A program made the position numbers and the translations under genes. A stretch of 64,000 bases of DNA from Puffinus mauretanicus (taxonomy: Eukaryota > Chordata > Aves > Procellariiformes > Procellariidae): NCBI GenBank assembly GCA_023333565.1, contig JAJKFH010003173.1:310001-374000 (forward strand), written 5' to 3'. Below the pieces are notes generated by a model that was given only the letters and a program-made list of their open reading frames with translations, did no database searches and was not told the origin of the DNA. Shown here piece after piece: positions 1 to 12,300 of the stretch (within the stretch, counting starts at the first letter, position 1; each line of letters starts with the position of its first letter).

Positions 1-2406
1 CTTCTTGAACCATATGTTGCTGTGGAGCAGTTCAAGAAAAATTTCTTTATCAAGAATACGAGAGACCAGGAAGACTGGTCACGCCTAGTCCAGAGCCTTA
101 TCCCCATAAAGGAAAGGCTCAGGACTGGGATGCCAGCTCAGCCGAGATTCTGCTATTTCATTACCCAGGAACATGCAAAAATTTGACTACAAATTTAAAA
201 CTTCCTTTTGAGCTTTAGATTCCTAGTTTTTAAAAATGCCAGAAGAGCTTAGCAGGGACACTCAGCTTGCACTTGATCTTCCAGCCTGTCATCCCAACAA
301 GAATCTCCTCACTTCTCTTGTCAACCAAAACTCCCTGCCAAGACCACTCGCGGAAGAGCAGCTGACGCACCAATGCTTAAGTCCAAAATGCATAAGGTTG
401 AGAGAAATATTTAGCTCAATGGGTTCATTTCCTGGCACTTGCCCAAAAATAAGTGGAAAAAGGGTCATTTTGTTGGCTACAAAGCTACTGTAGACACAGG
501 AAGGAAAACAAAAACATTTCTAAAGAGGTTCTAGAGGATTCTTTTTACCTGTTAATAACTAAATTTAGATATATAGTAGCACCTAAAGCAGGTCTTCCCA
601 AGATTTTCTGGGTGCAACTTGCTTTCTGGTGGACTTACAGCTCTAAATGCTAACATGACTCCTCCACAGCCCAGTAAGATCCACAAATCCTACTTTGAAA
701 AGCACTGAATATTGTGTATATTTGTATTAGTACTTTGTAAGAAAATATCCCCACCCTAAGGAACTTCCTGTTGAAATAGTTAAAAGCAAAGAGTATGGGG
801 AAGGAAGAATTACCATCTACCTGTGACATACGGGAATATAATTTACTAAAACAAGAAGCTTGCCAAAGCCATGCCTGGCATCTGCACAACCACCAGGAAA
901 TGATCTTTGACTACCTGAGGACTAGCCTCATACCTGAATCAAGAACCGAAACATGTCTCTCCATCCACAGGTAGTGGCATTAATTAATTATAGAACTGTA
1001 GAACATCCTTTGTTGTAAAGGTATACATGACCATTTTAACTCCACAAGGCAAGATTCTATGTCCTTTCATTTTATGGCAGGAGAACAAACTATTCCTAAG
1101 AGCAAAAAATGTGAATGACAGCATAGTCTAGCCAGCAAAATTTTTTAAGCTGTAAAAATATGAAGGAATGCGACTTCTGTAGTTGCAATATTAGGGACGA
1201 AAATATTATCTACATACTGTGCATATCCTTCAGTCAAATTAGTATCAAACTGCTTCATTGGTCAGGTATACATCCCATTTTGATACCTTGCCCAGGACTC
1301 ATGCTAACTTTAATGGACTTCACATGGCCAGATTGCCATAGGGCTGATTTGTTACCCAGCAGTAATTCCAACCGCAATTACTATATGGCCATGACTAGAT
1401 ATTATCACTTTCATCGTTAGCACTCACATAGTACTGTGATCAATGTATAATTGTTTTGCAAGTGCCCAGCAGATTGCCCTGCAGTCTGACACCTTGACGG
1501 TTTACCCAAGGAAAACAACTGCCCCAGAATGTATCCTGGCTGTGGCTCTGCAGTCAAACTAATAAATTGAGAAATAAGGACTGTTCAAGATTCCGGAACA
1601 TGTACCAGAATGTCCTTTCATTAGGACCAGAATGAATAGACTGACACCATCCTTGAAGGGAACAGCATGTCTTCAGCCTGTAGCCTTGTATCAAAGTAAA
1701 GAAAAAGCGAAGAAAAGGATTTATCCAAGGACAGCAGCAGGAAAGAGTTCGGCTCCTAGCAAGAATACAGACTCTTGCTTCAGACACATGTGGATTTGTG
1801 GCATTTTGCATTTACCATCTAGACATGAAGTACTCAGACTGCTTTCTTCTCATTTCGAGAGATTTTTAGGGGGTTTTATGTCAGAAGTGCTCAAGGGATG
1901 GTGAGCTTCTTCCCATGGTAGCAGCCTACATATCCTCTTAGTGTTAATCTCCTTGTACAGCTAGCTGAAATTCCCTTTTAGCTGAAATGCTAAGAGGTAT
2001 ATATCCTAGGAACAGTAGGTTGCAAGGTCTTGTGCCTTTTCACAAGCAGAATCTGCTTAGCCATTCTCATGGGTAAGGGACAGTCTAACCACTGAACCAG
2101 TTCACCTCAGTTCACCAGTGTCCAATTTTGCGTGCTGAAGCACTAAATAGAAGAGGTAAAGTGGAAGCATTTTGGATTTCAGAACTGACACTACAGTGTG
2201 TTTCAGTCTCCCTCCAAGGAACCAGCAGTTCAGTGAATGTCTTCCAAGAACAAACGGAATGGTAGCTGGCATCAAATCCTTGCAAAACTGGCATCCCAGC
2301 TCAAAAAGCAAACCATTTCCTCTCCTGCCCCCCACCAGCTTTTTCATTACAGCCAGACTCTTCTAATGAAGACACAGATTTTGTTTGCCTGCAGTAACAT
2401 AGGTAC
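1..2406. other. KCND3 intron, left part
   Basis: Non-coding sequence upstream of the first recognisable KCND3 exon. I looked for the preceding Kv4.3 exons (S6 and the start of the cytoplasmic tail) and did not find them, so by gene structure this should be intron. Open frames here are short and show no recognisable protein. Confidence 0.6.
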
Positions 2407-2980
2407 TGTGCTGGTTTTGGCTGGGGTAAATGTTCTTCACAGTAGCTAGTATGGGGCTATGTTTTGGATTTGTGCTGGAAACAGTGTTGGTAACACAGGG
2501 ATGTTTTCGTTCCTGCTGGGCAGTGCTTGCACAGAGTCAGGCCTTTTCTGCTCCTCACCCCACCCCACCAGCGAGGAGGCTGGGGGTGCACAAGGAGTTG
2601 GAGGGGACACAGCTGGGACAGCTGACCCCAACTGACCCAAGGGATATTCCACACCATATGACGTCATGCTCAGCATATAAAGCTGGGGGAAGAAGGAGGA
2701 AGCAGGGACGTTTGGAGTGATGGCGTTTGTCTTCAGTGATGGAGCCCTGCTTTCCTGGAGATGGCTGAACACCTGCCTGCTGATGGGAAGCACTGAACGA
2801 ATCCCTTGTTTTGCTTTGCTTGCGTGCGCAGCTTTTGCTTTGCCTATTAAGCTGTCTTTATCTCAAACCACAAGTTTTCTCACTTTTATTCTTCTGATTC
2901 TCTTCCCCATCCCATCAGTGGGGGGGAGTGAGTGAGTAGCTGTGTGGGGTTTAATTGCCAGCCAGGGTTAAACCACGACA
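2407..2980 (+). mobile_element. Solo LTR of an avian endogenous retrovirus (ERVL-like)
   Basis: A 574-bp element starting TGTGCTGG and ending CCACGACA, so it has the TG...CA ends of a retroviral LTR. Read on the + strand it has the expected order: a U3-like part, a TATA box at 2676-2681, and a variant polyadenylation signal (ATTAAG) near 2846, then a pyrimidine-rich stretch. The flanks GGTAC (2402-2406) and GGTGC (2981-2985) are a 4-of-5 match, consistent with an aged 5-bp target-site duplication. No gag, pol or env sequence lies beside it, so it is a solo LTR left by recombination. The terminal sequence resembles an LTR family I know from bird genomes; the subfamily name is not assigned. It lies in sense orientation inside a KCND3 intron. 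Confidence 0.85.
2659..2681 (+). promoter_or_regulatory. LTR core promoter: palindromic CRE plus TATA box
   Basis: A perfect CRE octamer TGACGTCA (2659-2666) lies 9 bp before TATAAA (2676-2681) inside the LTR. This is the normal place for a retroviral promoter. It would drive transcription rightward, toward the KCND3 tail exons. Activity is inferred from motifs only. Confidence 0.55.
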
Positions 2981-4765
2981 GGTGCCACTGATGCAATCTC
3001 TATAGGTAAACCTTCCTCAACAGTACTATCAAAACACCAAGCGTTTGTGTGATGTTGGCACTCTCACTGTCCTAGGGCAGTAGTTCCTGCAGATCTCATT
3101 CTTAATTCGCATGCTAGGATGTTCTCAGTGGTTGCATACTCTTTGTTTCTGATGAAAGCACTGAGGTGACTGAAGAAAAAGTGAAAGGAAACTAAGGTAG
3201 GAGTCATACTTACTGATTCTACACTTTATTCCTGGTCACTGCCATCCCTTGATCCATTTCCATCAGCGGCAAGCCTAGCCTTGGGATGGAAGGCAGCGGG
3301 AGAGATAAGTTGTGCTGCCAAAATTTAACAACTGGCTTAGGTCTTCTGCCAGAGGTATGAAGCCCTATCTTTGCTTTCAGATTCTATTTAGACCTGCTCT
3401 CAAGCAAATTCTCATAAAAAGATACTGTTTGCAATATGTGCTCTTTCTCTCTCCTTTTCCAGTGTTTTAGTGCAGCATCATATTTGCTTTAGGGCTTGCA
3501 AGGACCGCCATGGGAAGTATTCCAACACAGACTTCAGCGGAGTCAGTAATCTCAGCAGGGTACGAACAGGACCTGCTTGATGTGTTAGCTCACCAGGAGG
3601 ATTGTAAATAAGAAAAATGGAACTGATTTTTTTTAGGCCACTTCTAAAAATACTTCTGGGAATGCTCCATCCTCCAAAACAACAGCAACAAAAAAATCCG
3701 TAACTTGCCTAAGATGCATTCCCATAGGAATCTATTAATCCTGCATACAGTAAGTCAGCTTTCTTAATGTACCAGTTCAGCTATGTTTTGGCATCTGTCA
3801 GAGACAGAGTTATTCCTTCACTTAAAGATCACAGAACCATCCTGGAAAAGGCATCCAGAACACGCATTTGCGGTGAATCACTGGGACACATGGGTGTATT
3901 TAAAAGCAATGCTTTAAGCATATTTGAATTTGACCCCTTGAGAGCAACAGACATCATCTTGGCACTTCTGCCAAGATGTTCTGCTGTGTCTCCCATCCCA
4001 CCCATTTTCTCTCTTGAACAGTTAGATACTGCTGTTTGTGTCTAAGTAGAGATTCAAGCCATGCACATCAATTTCTGACTTTCAGATTTAGGCGTTACAG
4101 AAGACACCAGGCACTCCTTACTTACGGAGCACAGGGAAACATTTTACAACACCTAATTGCCATTTTAATGCATGTAATTGTCTTTGAAAATGCTAGTCAT
4201 AAAAGACGTGCAGATTAATGTGTCACGAAATCACAGTGAATTTCAAGATCAGGAGCTTAAGTACTAGTAGTAAGAGAACATCCTTAACAACCCAGATTTT
4301 AAATCTGCCACCACAGAACAAAGTGAGAAAAATGATCCTGGCTCTCAAATAGCACAGAAACTCTCTAAACAACCCCTATTGCTTCTTTTCTTTCCATTTC
4401 TGAGGTGTATCTGATCATCAGATCATAGGGTAAGTGACATGCTATATTTTGAGGAATGTAAGCATCTGATTCACTGATACAGTGCAGAAATCAAAAATAC
4501 AGAGTACTGGATTTCTCCCCCCACACCCAAGTTGACTAAATCGGCCTATTGCTGTTTTGATGAATGCTTGATGCCAAGCTTTCTGCATGAGCAAAACATT
4601 ACGCACACACTGAACTCAAGCTCCTAACCTCTTATCCATTTCTATTTCAGCTGTTTCAAGCAGATCAAGCCCCTCAGCTTAACAAAAGCACAGAGATTGG
4701 TCTGAGATATGTAGCTTATCCTAACCACTAACACCACTGCAGTCTGAGCAGTCTCTTCCCCAAGT

Positions 4766-4783
4766 CACACACACACACACACA
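4766..4783. repeat. (CA)9 microsatellite
   Basis: Nine uninterrupted CA units in a KCND3 intron; likely length-variable between individuals. Confidence 0.9.
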
Positions 4784-6250
4784 TACCTGATGTAGAAGCC
4801 AAGAACAACCAGCAAAAGTGCCCCAACAAGTCTTTCCAACCCAGAGTCCTCAAATAGGCATGCCACAAGCAGTTCATCCCCCTCAACTCTTCCTATGTCT
4901 CCCTAGGCAGGACCACTCCTTTTAACAGTTTTTGACCTAAATACTCTCAGCTGTACCCAATCCCTTCCGAGATGGCACAGGCTGCCTGCTTGACTCTAAG
5001 CACACCCTACTCTCTGAATTAGCTTACAAATTTGTTAGCCACATTTCAGCAGTTTGAGTACACAGGGAAAATAGGGGAAAGCTGGTCCCCAATGGTACAC
5101 GTGTTGCTGTACAATGCATCAAGTATTTGGATCCTGAGGTCTTTGAAACAGGCTTGCCTTGTTCTGGTTTTGTGCTAAGTGATGCACAGAGGGTTCCTGG
5201 TCAGTTCTCCTGGGCACTGTGTTACTAAAACATAAATCACAGTAAGCCATCCTACTGAGTGAAAGCCACAAGCCATAAGAAACTAATGAAAATGGGACCA
5301 TCCTTCTCCTAGGGAACTGCTGCCACATTTCATGCAAACATAAACCCCTTGCCACTGCTGCACAATGCTTCTTCATTTGCCATATGCTTGAATAGGATAA
5401 TTTATATATATTAACTCTTACATAAGGAGTGCCTGCCTGTTCCTCCCTTCTCCCTGCCTTTCAAAGAGGGCTTCGCCACAGGAGGGGTTACACACCTTCA
5501 GCTTGCACCAAACCCAGTCCTCAGGACCTGCTATACACTCCCCACCAACAACCATATACACTGACGTAGGGAAAGAGCAGCCCCCTTTTGATACGCTGCA
5601 GGTACAAAGTGCGGAAAACAATTGGTCATATCCATGAAGAGGAGAGACAGAGCCAGGAATCCTGTCTCTAGAAACAGCATTACAAAGTCCAAGACACAAA
5701 GCCTGGATTCACATTTTTTGATCTGGCGTGCAGCCATCACTCAGGAGGCTTTGGCAATAACACACGCAAGTTCCAACAGGCCCAGCTCTGTGCAGCCCTG
5801 AAGGTCACGCAGAGCCAGGCTTTCAGCTCAGCGAAAGCAAGACAGCTTGTGTTTTGTCTCCTAACAGAGACTAACGTTCAGGGTACATCTGTTGGCATTC
5901 AAAGGTCATGTCAAGCTTAAAAGTCTTAATGTTTTTTGGAAAAATAAAACAGCACAGGTTCTTTTCTTCTTTACCTTCTGGTTCCTGAGCCTTGACAGCA
6001 TATGTCAACAGTATTTCCCAGGTTTCCTCCACAGCTACAAAATGGCTAGAAACACACTGGTTTTGAATCAAAGCTGAGTTCCTCACCTGAGTTTACAAGC
6101 CAAATCATTAAAAAAAAAAAGAGATAACCTCATAAGACTCATGAGAAAAACCTGAGAGCTGGCAACACTGAAATTATCTTTATCCCTGTGAAAGCTAATG
6201 CTGGTAGTTCTGTTTGTTTTCATGATTTTACACCTGGTTTGGGTTTTGTT

Positions 6251-6266
6251 CCCCCCCCCCCCCCCC
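6251..6266. repeat. C16 homopolymer in a 3' splice-site region
   Basis: Sixteen consecutive C residues followed by TTTTTCTGGCTATTTAG form the pyrimidine tract region in front of the KCND3 exon at 6284. The run is prone to length variation and sequencing error, so its true length is uncertain. Confidence 0.9.
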
Positions 6267-6283
6267 TTTTTCTGGCTATTTAG

Positions 6284-6376
6284 GGATCCACTGAAGATGA
6301 ACAGCATATGACTAAAGGCACCTCCTTAATTGAAAGCCAACATCACCACCTGCTGCACTGCCTGGAAAAAACAACC
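6284..6376 (+). CDS. KCND3: KCND3 exon with the dileucine dendritic-targeting motif
   Basis: 93 nt, phase 0 at both ends (31 codons), from acceptor TTTAG to donor GTAAGT. It encodes [19 protein letters not shown] followed by [12 protein letters not shown]. The second half contains the dileucine motif known to target Shal-type channels to dendrites and is essentially the same as in mammals. The acidic first half is diverged. Confidence 0.95.
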
Positions 6377-9300
6377 GTAAGTAGCAATACAATCCTTTTA
6401 CATCTTACTAGGTCTTTGTGCCTGGCCCAGGCTTCGTTATGGAAAAGACGTGCATACAGATGCTCTGAAGTAGCACTCAGCTGGACATGCTCAGTAGACC
6501 TACAAACTATGCCAGAGGGTGCTGACATTCAGGCTGCTGAGAATATTCTGCAACAGGATAAATGCACTTTATTTCGTTGTCTTCTTTAAAAAAAAAAGTA
6601 ATTCCTGTGCAAAGGGATAAAGATGTAATTATCTGCTACTCCACAGTCATCTACACCAGTACAAAGTCAATAGCAGGTTGCTCAGTCAAGTTCACTTGAA
6701 CACAAGTAACTTTTCAGCATGGGGTTAGGGAGATCCTATAAACAAGGTGTACATTCAGTTTAACTTCTTCAGTGCTTCTGAAAGAGAACTAAACTGCATT
6801 TGTCTTATGTTGTCAGTCACACATCATATATACTCATCACTTGTGCTAATTAGTAATAAAGGACAGTTCTGCTGTCTTAAGAGGAGGAAACTGCTGTCAG
6901 TGACTCCAAACCACAACCTGGTCACCAGTGCCAACAGGCTGGAAAAAAATAACCTTTAGCCCTTTATAGGGCACAGAGCAGATGAACTCTTTTAATGGGT
7001 TTAAAGGTTGCACATATCTTTTCTCAATACAGTTCTGGTTACAAGAGCAGGTAATTTACCTCAAAACCGGTCAAGCAGATTCTCTAACAATGATTTTTCT
7101 GTTCGCGTCATGCAAGGTGTTGGAGTGAAAATTTTATTTTTCATTGTTAAATGATTCTGTATGCAGAAGTCTCTTGGAACAGTTCGGATATTTATTTGAT
7201 ACATATGTTTTACTTCCAGGTATATATAAAAGGTTCTGCAGTAAAGGAACACATTATCTATACCATGATTCATTCTAGAAACAATGAAGAGAGGTTAACA
7301 CTTGAATATTCATGCCTTTTTCTATCTGCATCCATCAGCAAATGTACTTTTGCTTTCTGACTTGCAAAAGCCTTCTTTTAGATAAATCACCTTCACTTCC
7401 ATAGTTTGGCTTATGCTGGAATAACACCACTTAGGCTTCAGCGATACACTGGAAGAAGATGACTGGTTAATTACAGTGACCTGCTGAGAACAGCTGGTTT
7501 ATTGCAATGAGCTAAAAAGGTCACCATCCCAAGGACAGTGAACTGATTCTTCCTGTATCAATGACTACTGAATTTATTTTATAAGACTCATCTTGCCTTT
7601 ATTTCTAGCAATTTTGGATGTTACATAACAAGCAGATATTTCACAATCTGACTCTTTAGTTTAGAACTTCATGCTTAAAAGCTTCACTACTATGACTCAT
7701 ATTTCTCAAGAATACTTCCATTTGGAAACTTTAACAAATTGGCTGAAGCGAACAAAAGCTGACAACCCTGCCTCCAAGGTCTACCCTTGTAAGGCCCTGA
7801 CTTTGTAAAGGCTTAGAGAAATTCTGACCTCTGCACAGGGACAGTGGACATCTCTGGGAGCTGCATGAGTTGCTCCATTACTAATGAGCCGGTTAGGGTG
7901 CTGGAAGTAACATGGCCAAAGCATATCCTAATTTGTGGATGTATTAGCCTACCACACTAACAAAGCTAGATTGCCTCCGGCACGCAAGCCTACTCAGACA
8001 GTGAGTCTCAGTGGTTGAAAATGTTCCAAACATTGCTTTTTTTCAGCAAAGAATGGCATTAACAATGATACTTTGAATTTTTATTAAAACCTGGAGAGAG
8101 AATCTGCAAAATATTTAATGTGTTTTCCCCTACATTTTTCAGCCAGTTATTACCATGATGTTGCATCAAATCACGTAGCAAGTTTGGATTCTGGTCTGAA
8201 ATTAGCAATCAAAATAGTTCAAATCAGCTTGTGTGAAAATTCTATAGTTCACATAATCTACTAAAATACTATGCAACAGTTCTCCTCCCAAAAACTTAAA
8301 TCGCAGTAAAAGAATTTGTAAATACTGAAGAGTCATTTTGTAACCAAGTTGCAGAAATGGAATGAGGAATGTACCATGGTTGCAAACTTGTTTCAATGGG
8401 CAATTCACCTTTCCTTAAACTACGCAGAAGGATTCTAAAAGGACATTATTTATTGTCATGGTATCTGCGGTCGTCACTAGCATACAGCCCCAGAATGGCT
8501 GTGAATGGCTCACAAATCTGGTGTGTCAGATGACAAAGTGACCTAAGTACTTCTAGCTGCCCTAACAGAGGTTACTTTGTCATATTAACACAACAGAAGG
8601 AGTTTGTTCAAACAAAAGGAGTTTTTTTCCACTCATTCCAACTCCCAGATAGAGTATGGACATTCACATGCCATGTTTTCTCCAAATGCTGAGTGCATTG
8701 AATCTAGTCCTTCAACCCAAACCTTTCTTCTGTGTTTCCACAGAGTATGATCAAAACCCATACCCATTGGTGACCCAATGGCAATACAATTCCGATTCGT
8801 TGCTTGTGAATCAGCAGCTGAAACTTTGTTTTCCTTTGCCTTCAGCTCTCAAAAGATCAAAGTAATAGAGTTGTTAGCAGTTTTGCTCTATTTCCAAGAA
8901 CATACCATTAAAAAGCTTAAGTGTGAGAAGCAAGGAACAAAGGGGTCTGATTCAGGCAAGGTTTGGTGAAGAGAAGGTCTGGTTGCCCATTCAAACTTGA
9001 GCGAGCCGTCTGGAATGCTGAGGCAATAGATGCAATGCTGGGACTAAACTTCTGAATGCCGGAATGGACAATCAATTGTGTTTTTATCTTTTGTTGGCAT
9101 GTTGTCCCGTAGGGATTGTCCTATCTTGTGGATGATCCCCTGTTATCTGTACGAACTTCCACCATCAAGGTATTTCCTTTTTAATTCAATCTGTTTTCTC
9201 TGTGGTCTCTGTGACATATCTGGAGAGTGTTTGCTTCCTTTCTCGTTCCTGGTCTTGTCCTTGGGAGTTTGTGCACGTGGCTCTTTTTGGCTATCCACTG

Positions 9301-12300
9301 CTCTTGTTTCTTGTGAGAGTTGTTAGTTGTTCCAAAGAAAACCAATGGCTGCCTTCACCGTGGTTGCTTTTGTTTCCCATCCTTTCTGACGCTGACAGGG
9401 ACTGGATAAAGTATGTTCACTAGAACTACTTGGGTGTTCATACACACACGCCAAGAGTTTTCTTTCACAATTTCATGTTCCTTAGCACAAAAACTCTTTA
9501 CAGATTCAGCTTTCTGAATTTCCTTCCCCTATACACTTGCCACTCTCACCTGCCACATTTATTTCCACTCAGCTAACAGCACCCAATGAACTGCAGGTAT
9601 GCTTTGCACCCAATAGCCAATACAAGCAACATCCTGCAATTAAGCTGTGTGTCAAGATGGTCATCCGAATACCCAGGGACAAAGAAAAAGGAGCCTAAAT
9701 CTCCTCTTGGGTTTCATAACGATGTGGCATTGCAGACTTTCCAAAGCCACTTCTGGAATCCAGATACAAAAATGAAAGGAAATCAAACACAATATATTAA
9801 CCATCTCAGACTATATAAGCAAGCAGCATTGATAGACTATCATGCTTTTGTCACTGCAACAGCTTCCCTTATTCCCCTGCTGATGCAGGAGAGCAAAATC
9901 TTCTCTTGGTTGCAGTGAGTGGAAGGGCACAGTCATTTCTTCTAAAGATCTGCCTAGTGCAAATATTTTCAGGCACAGAGGCAGAGAGCATCTTACACAG
10001 ACAAGCGGCTGACACATCCCACCAACCTGTCAAAAGGTGCCGTTGAAAACAAACTGCTGTTGGGCAAAAGCTGTTGGTGTCACCAGAGAGTAATGGCACT
10101 ATTCTTTTCCCTGCCAGAACCACGAGTTCATAGATGAGCAACTGTTCGAGCAGAACTGCATGGAGAGCTCAATGCAGAACTATCCTTCTTCTCGGAGCCC
10201 CTCCTTGTCAAGTCACCATGGACTGACCACCTCCTGCTGTTCTCGCCGTAACAAGAAGACCACTCACCTTCCCAACTCCAGTGTGCCAGCCACTCGCCTC
10301 CGGAGCATGCAGGAGCTCAGCACCATCCACATCCAGTGCAGTGAGCAGCCCTCACTTACAACAAGGTACAGTAAGTAGGCTCTTGCTGCTAACTACTGCA
10401 TGCAAACCTCTGAAGTGCATTATCCAACTGAACATTCTTGCAGGCCTATTCTCCAGCCAGGGAGAGGGGTCTAGTGCTGGGAACATCTTTGTTTCCCTCC
10501 TTCTAATGACAACCCAAGGAAAGTGGCTTCTAGCTGTTCCAGGAAGAACCATGTCAAAGCTAGACTCTAGTGCAGCTCTTCTCTGGCCAGACTGGACATA
10601 GAAGAACAAATTCCATCTGAAATCTGCCTATGAAGTGCTAATCACACAGGCAGGAGCCAGCAGTTCCCAGCTGTGAGCCACTCACCAAAGCTGGCACAGG
10701 ACCACTTCAAAGCCCACCTCCCACATAGCCCAGTACTTCCAAGCCTTTACTGGGAGCAGGCAAAGACAACTGGCTAATCAGTGTCTGTCAGCAAAAGCTG
10801 TTAGACAGCTGTACACACTGACATGGTCCACCAGGGACACTCAGTTGACTGATTTTCATTGTCCAAAAGTCTAAATCGCAACTGTAAGCATCAAGCATCA
10901 CTGGGAAACAAATAAGGAGGAATTTCACAATGGTGTCCTAGTAGCTGTCACCTAAAAAGCCATTAGTGACACAGGTGAAGAAGTGTCTCAATAGAAAATT
11001 CTGAAATTTTCATTTTATACATAACTTGCTGGAAAAAATAATTTCTTCACCATATCTTTCTTGCAAACATTAAATTACTTTCTAAATCCCCCTCAGCCCA
11101 TTAAGCTTCTTGTGCACTGGGCCGTTTTTGAACTTACCATTCTTCTCCTCCTCACTCCTATCAAAGGGATCTAGAAACTGAAACAAAGCTGCCTTTAGGG
11201 CAGCAAGCGATTACTTTGTGCCAGGGTGAAGTCAGAAGGGCATTTCAGAGAATGAATTATGAATGAATAAGTACAAAACAAGTCTCTGGCTATTGCAGTT
11301 TCAAGATGACAATAGTTTAAACGAGCACCTGAAACAGTAATTCAGGGGAATGTCAACTATTCTGCCTATTTCAGTGGGTGCTAAATCAGATGCCAGTGAT
11401 ATTTTAAATGTCAACACTGTTTGTTATTTCACTTGCTTACCAAACTGTGTAAGAATGGAGAGAGAAAAAAAGCTTTTAAGTTGTTTTTCATGTGGAATGC
11501 AACTAACTGGGTGTACTGGTTACCACTGGCAGAACCACCCAGTCCCTAAGACTGCCCCACTCTCAGCTTGTGACTGAGGCAACCGGGGAGCAGAATGGGT
11601 TCTGCCGTGTTCTTGGGATGCTTGAGCGATCGAGAAACATCCTCCTGGTGAGTCACTCTGAGATAACAACAGCAATAGCTTTCCAACTGGGAGCTTTACA
11701 TTTTAAAAGGACAGGCCTTGTGTTTAAAATGAACATGTTGGGCTGGTAATAGCAGACTCCTGTAGCTGTGCAGATGCACAGAAATCAACCTATCATTTTC
11801 CCTCTGTAATTAATTATAGGATGCAATTGATGCAGATCTAATAAGAATGCTCCCACCTGCCAGATCCTTGAAACTACTGGAGAGAGATGAAAAAAATAGA
11901 AAAGATCAAGGGACAGTGAATTTGAAAGAGGCATTTGAAATGCAAGGAAGACAACATCTCTTTCTGAGAAAGAACTACCTGTGCTTTGAAAAGACACAGT
12001 ACATAGGACAGTATATTTAGATGTCCTCTTAATTAAACTAGAATTATGCAAGAATGAAATGGAAACATAGAACAATTTGCCCTGTGAAAAGCTGTATCCT
12101 GATCAGGGGGAATATTAAAAAAGTTTAGTGTAATCTGGGTAGAAATAAATGATGCCTTGCAGGAACTGGGGGAACATTTAAGTGGAGTCTTCTGAATATT
12201 TCGGTGCCCTTAGTTCAGAGGAATAAGATAATCATTAAGAACAACTACCATTCCCATCCTTTCTACTGTCTGGTTTTAAAAAAAAAAAAAAGCCAAACAC

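Larger units (their letters stand above)
2981..6283. other. KCND3 intron between the LTR and the first exon in the window
   Basis: AT-rich intronic sequence with no exon I can recognise. It contains a short CA microsatellite at 4766-4783 and ends in the homopolymer-rich acceptor region of the exon at 6284. Confidence 0.6.

Noticed and set aside
2430..2935. Open frames inside the 2.4-3.0 kb element
   Set aside because: They lie within a solo LTR (U3/R/U5), which is not protein-coding; no retroviral protein is encoded.
4837..4850. TTTCCAACCC as a possible CR1 retrotransposon end
   Set aside because: The surrounding sequence does not continue like the CR1 3' end, and no terminal ATTCTRTG repeats are present.
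10366..10378. GTAAGT at 10371 as the donor of the penultimate KCND3 exon
   Set aside because: Its consensus is better, but using it would shift the frame and lose the conserved SRSSLN join and VSAL end. GTACAG at 10366 keeps both.
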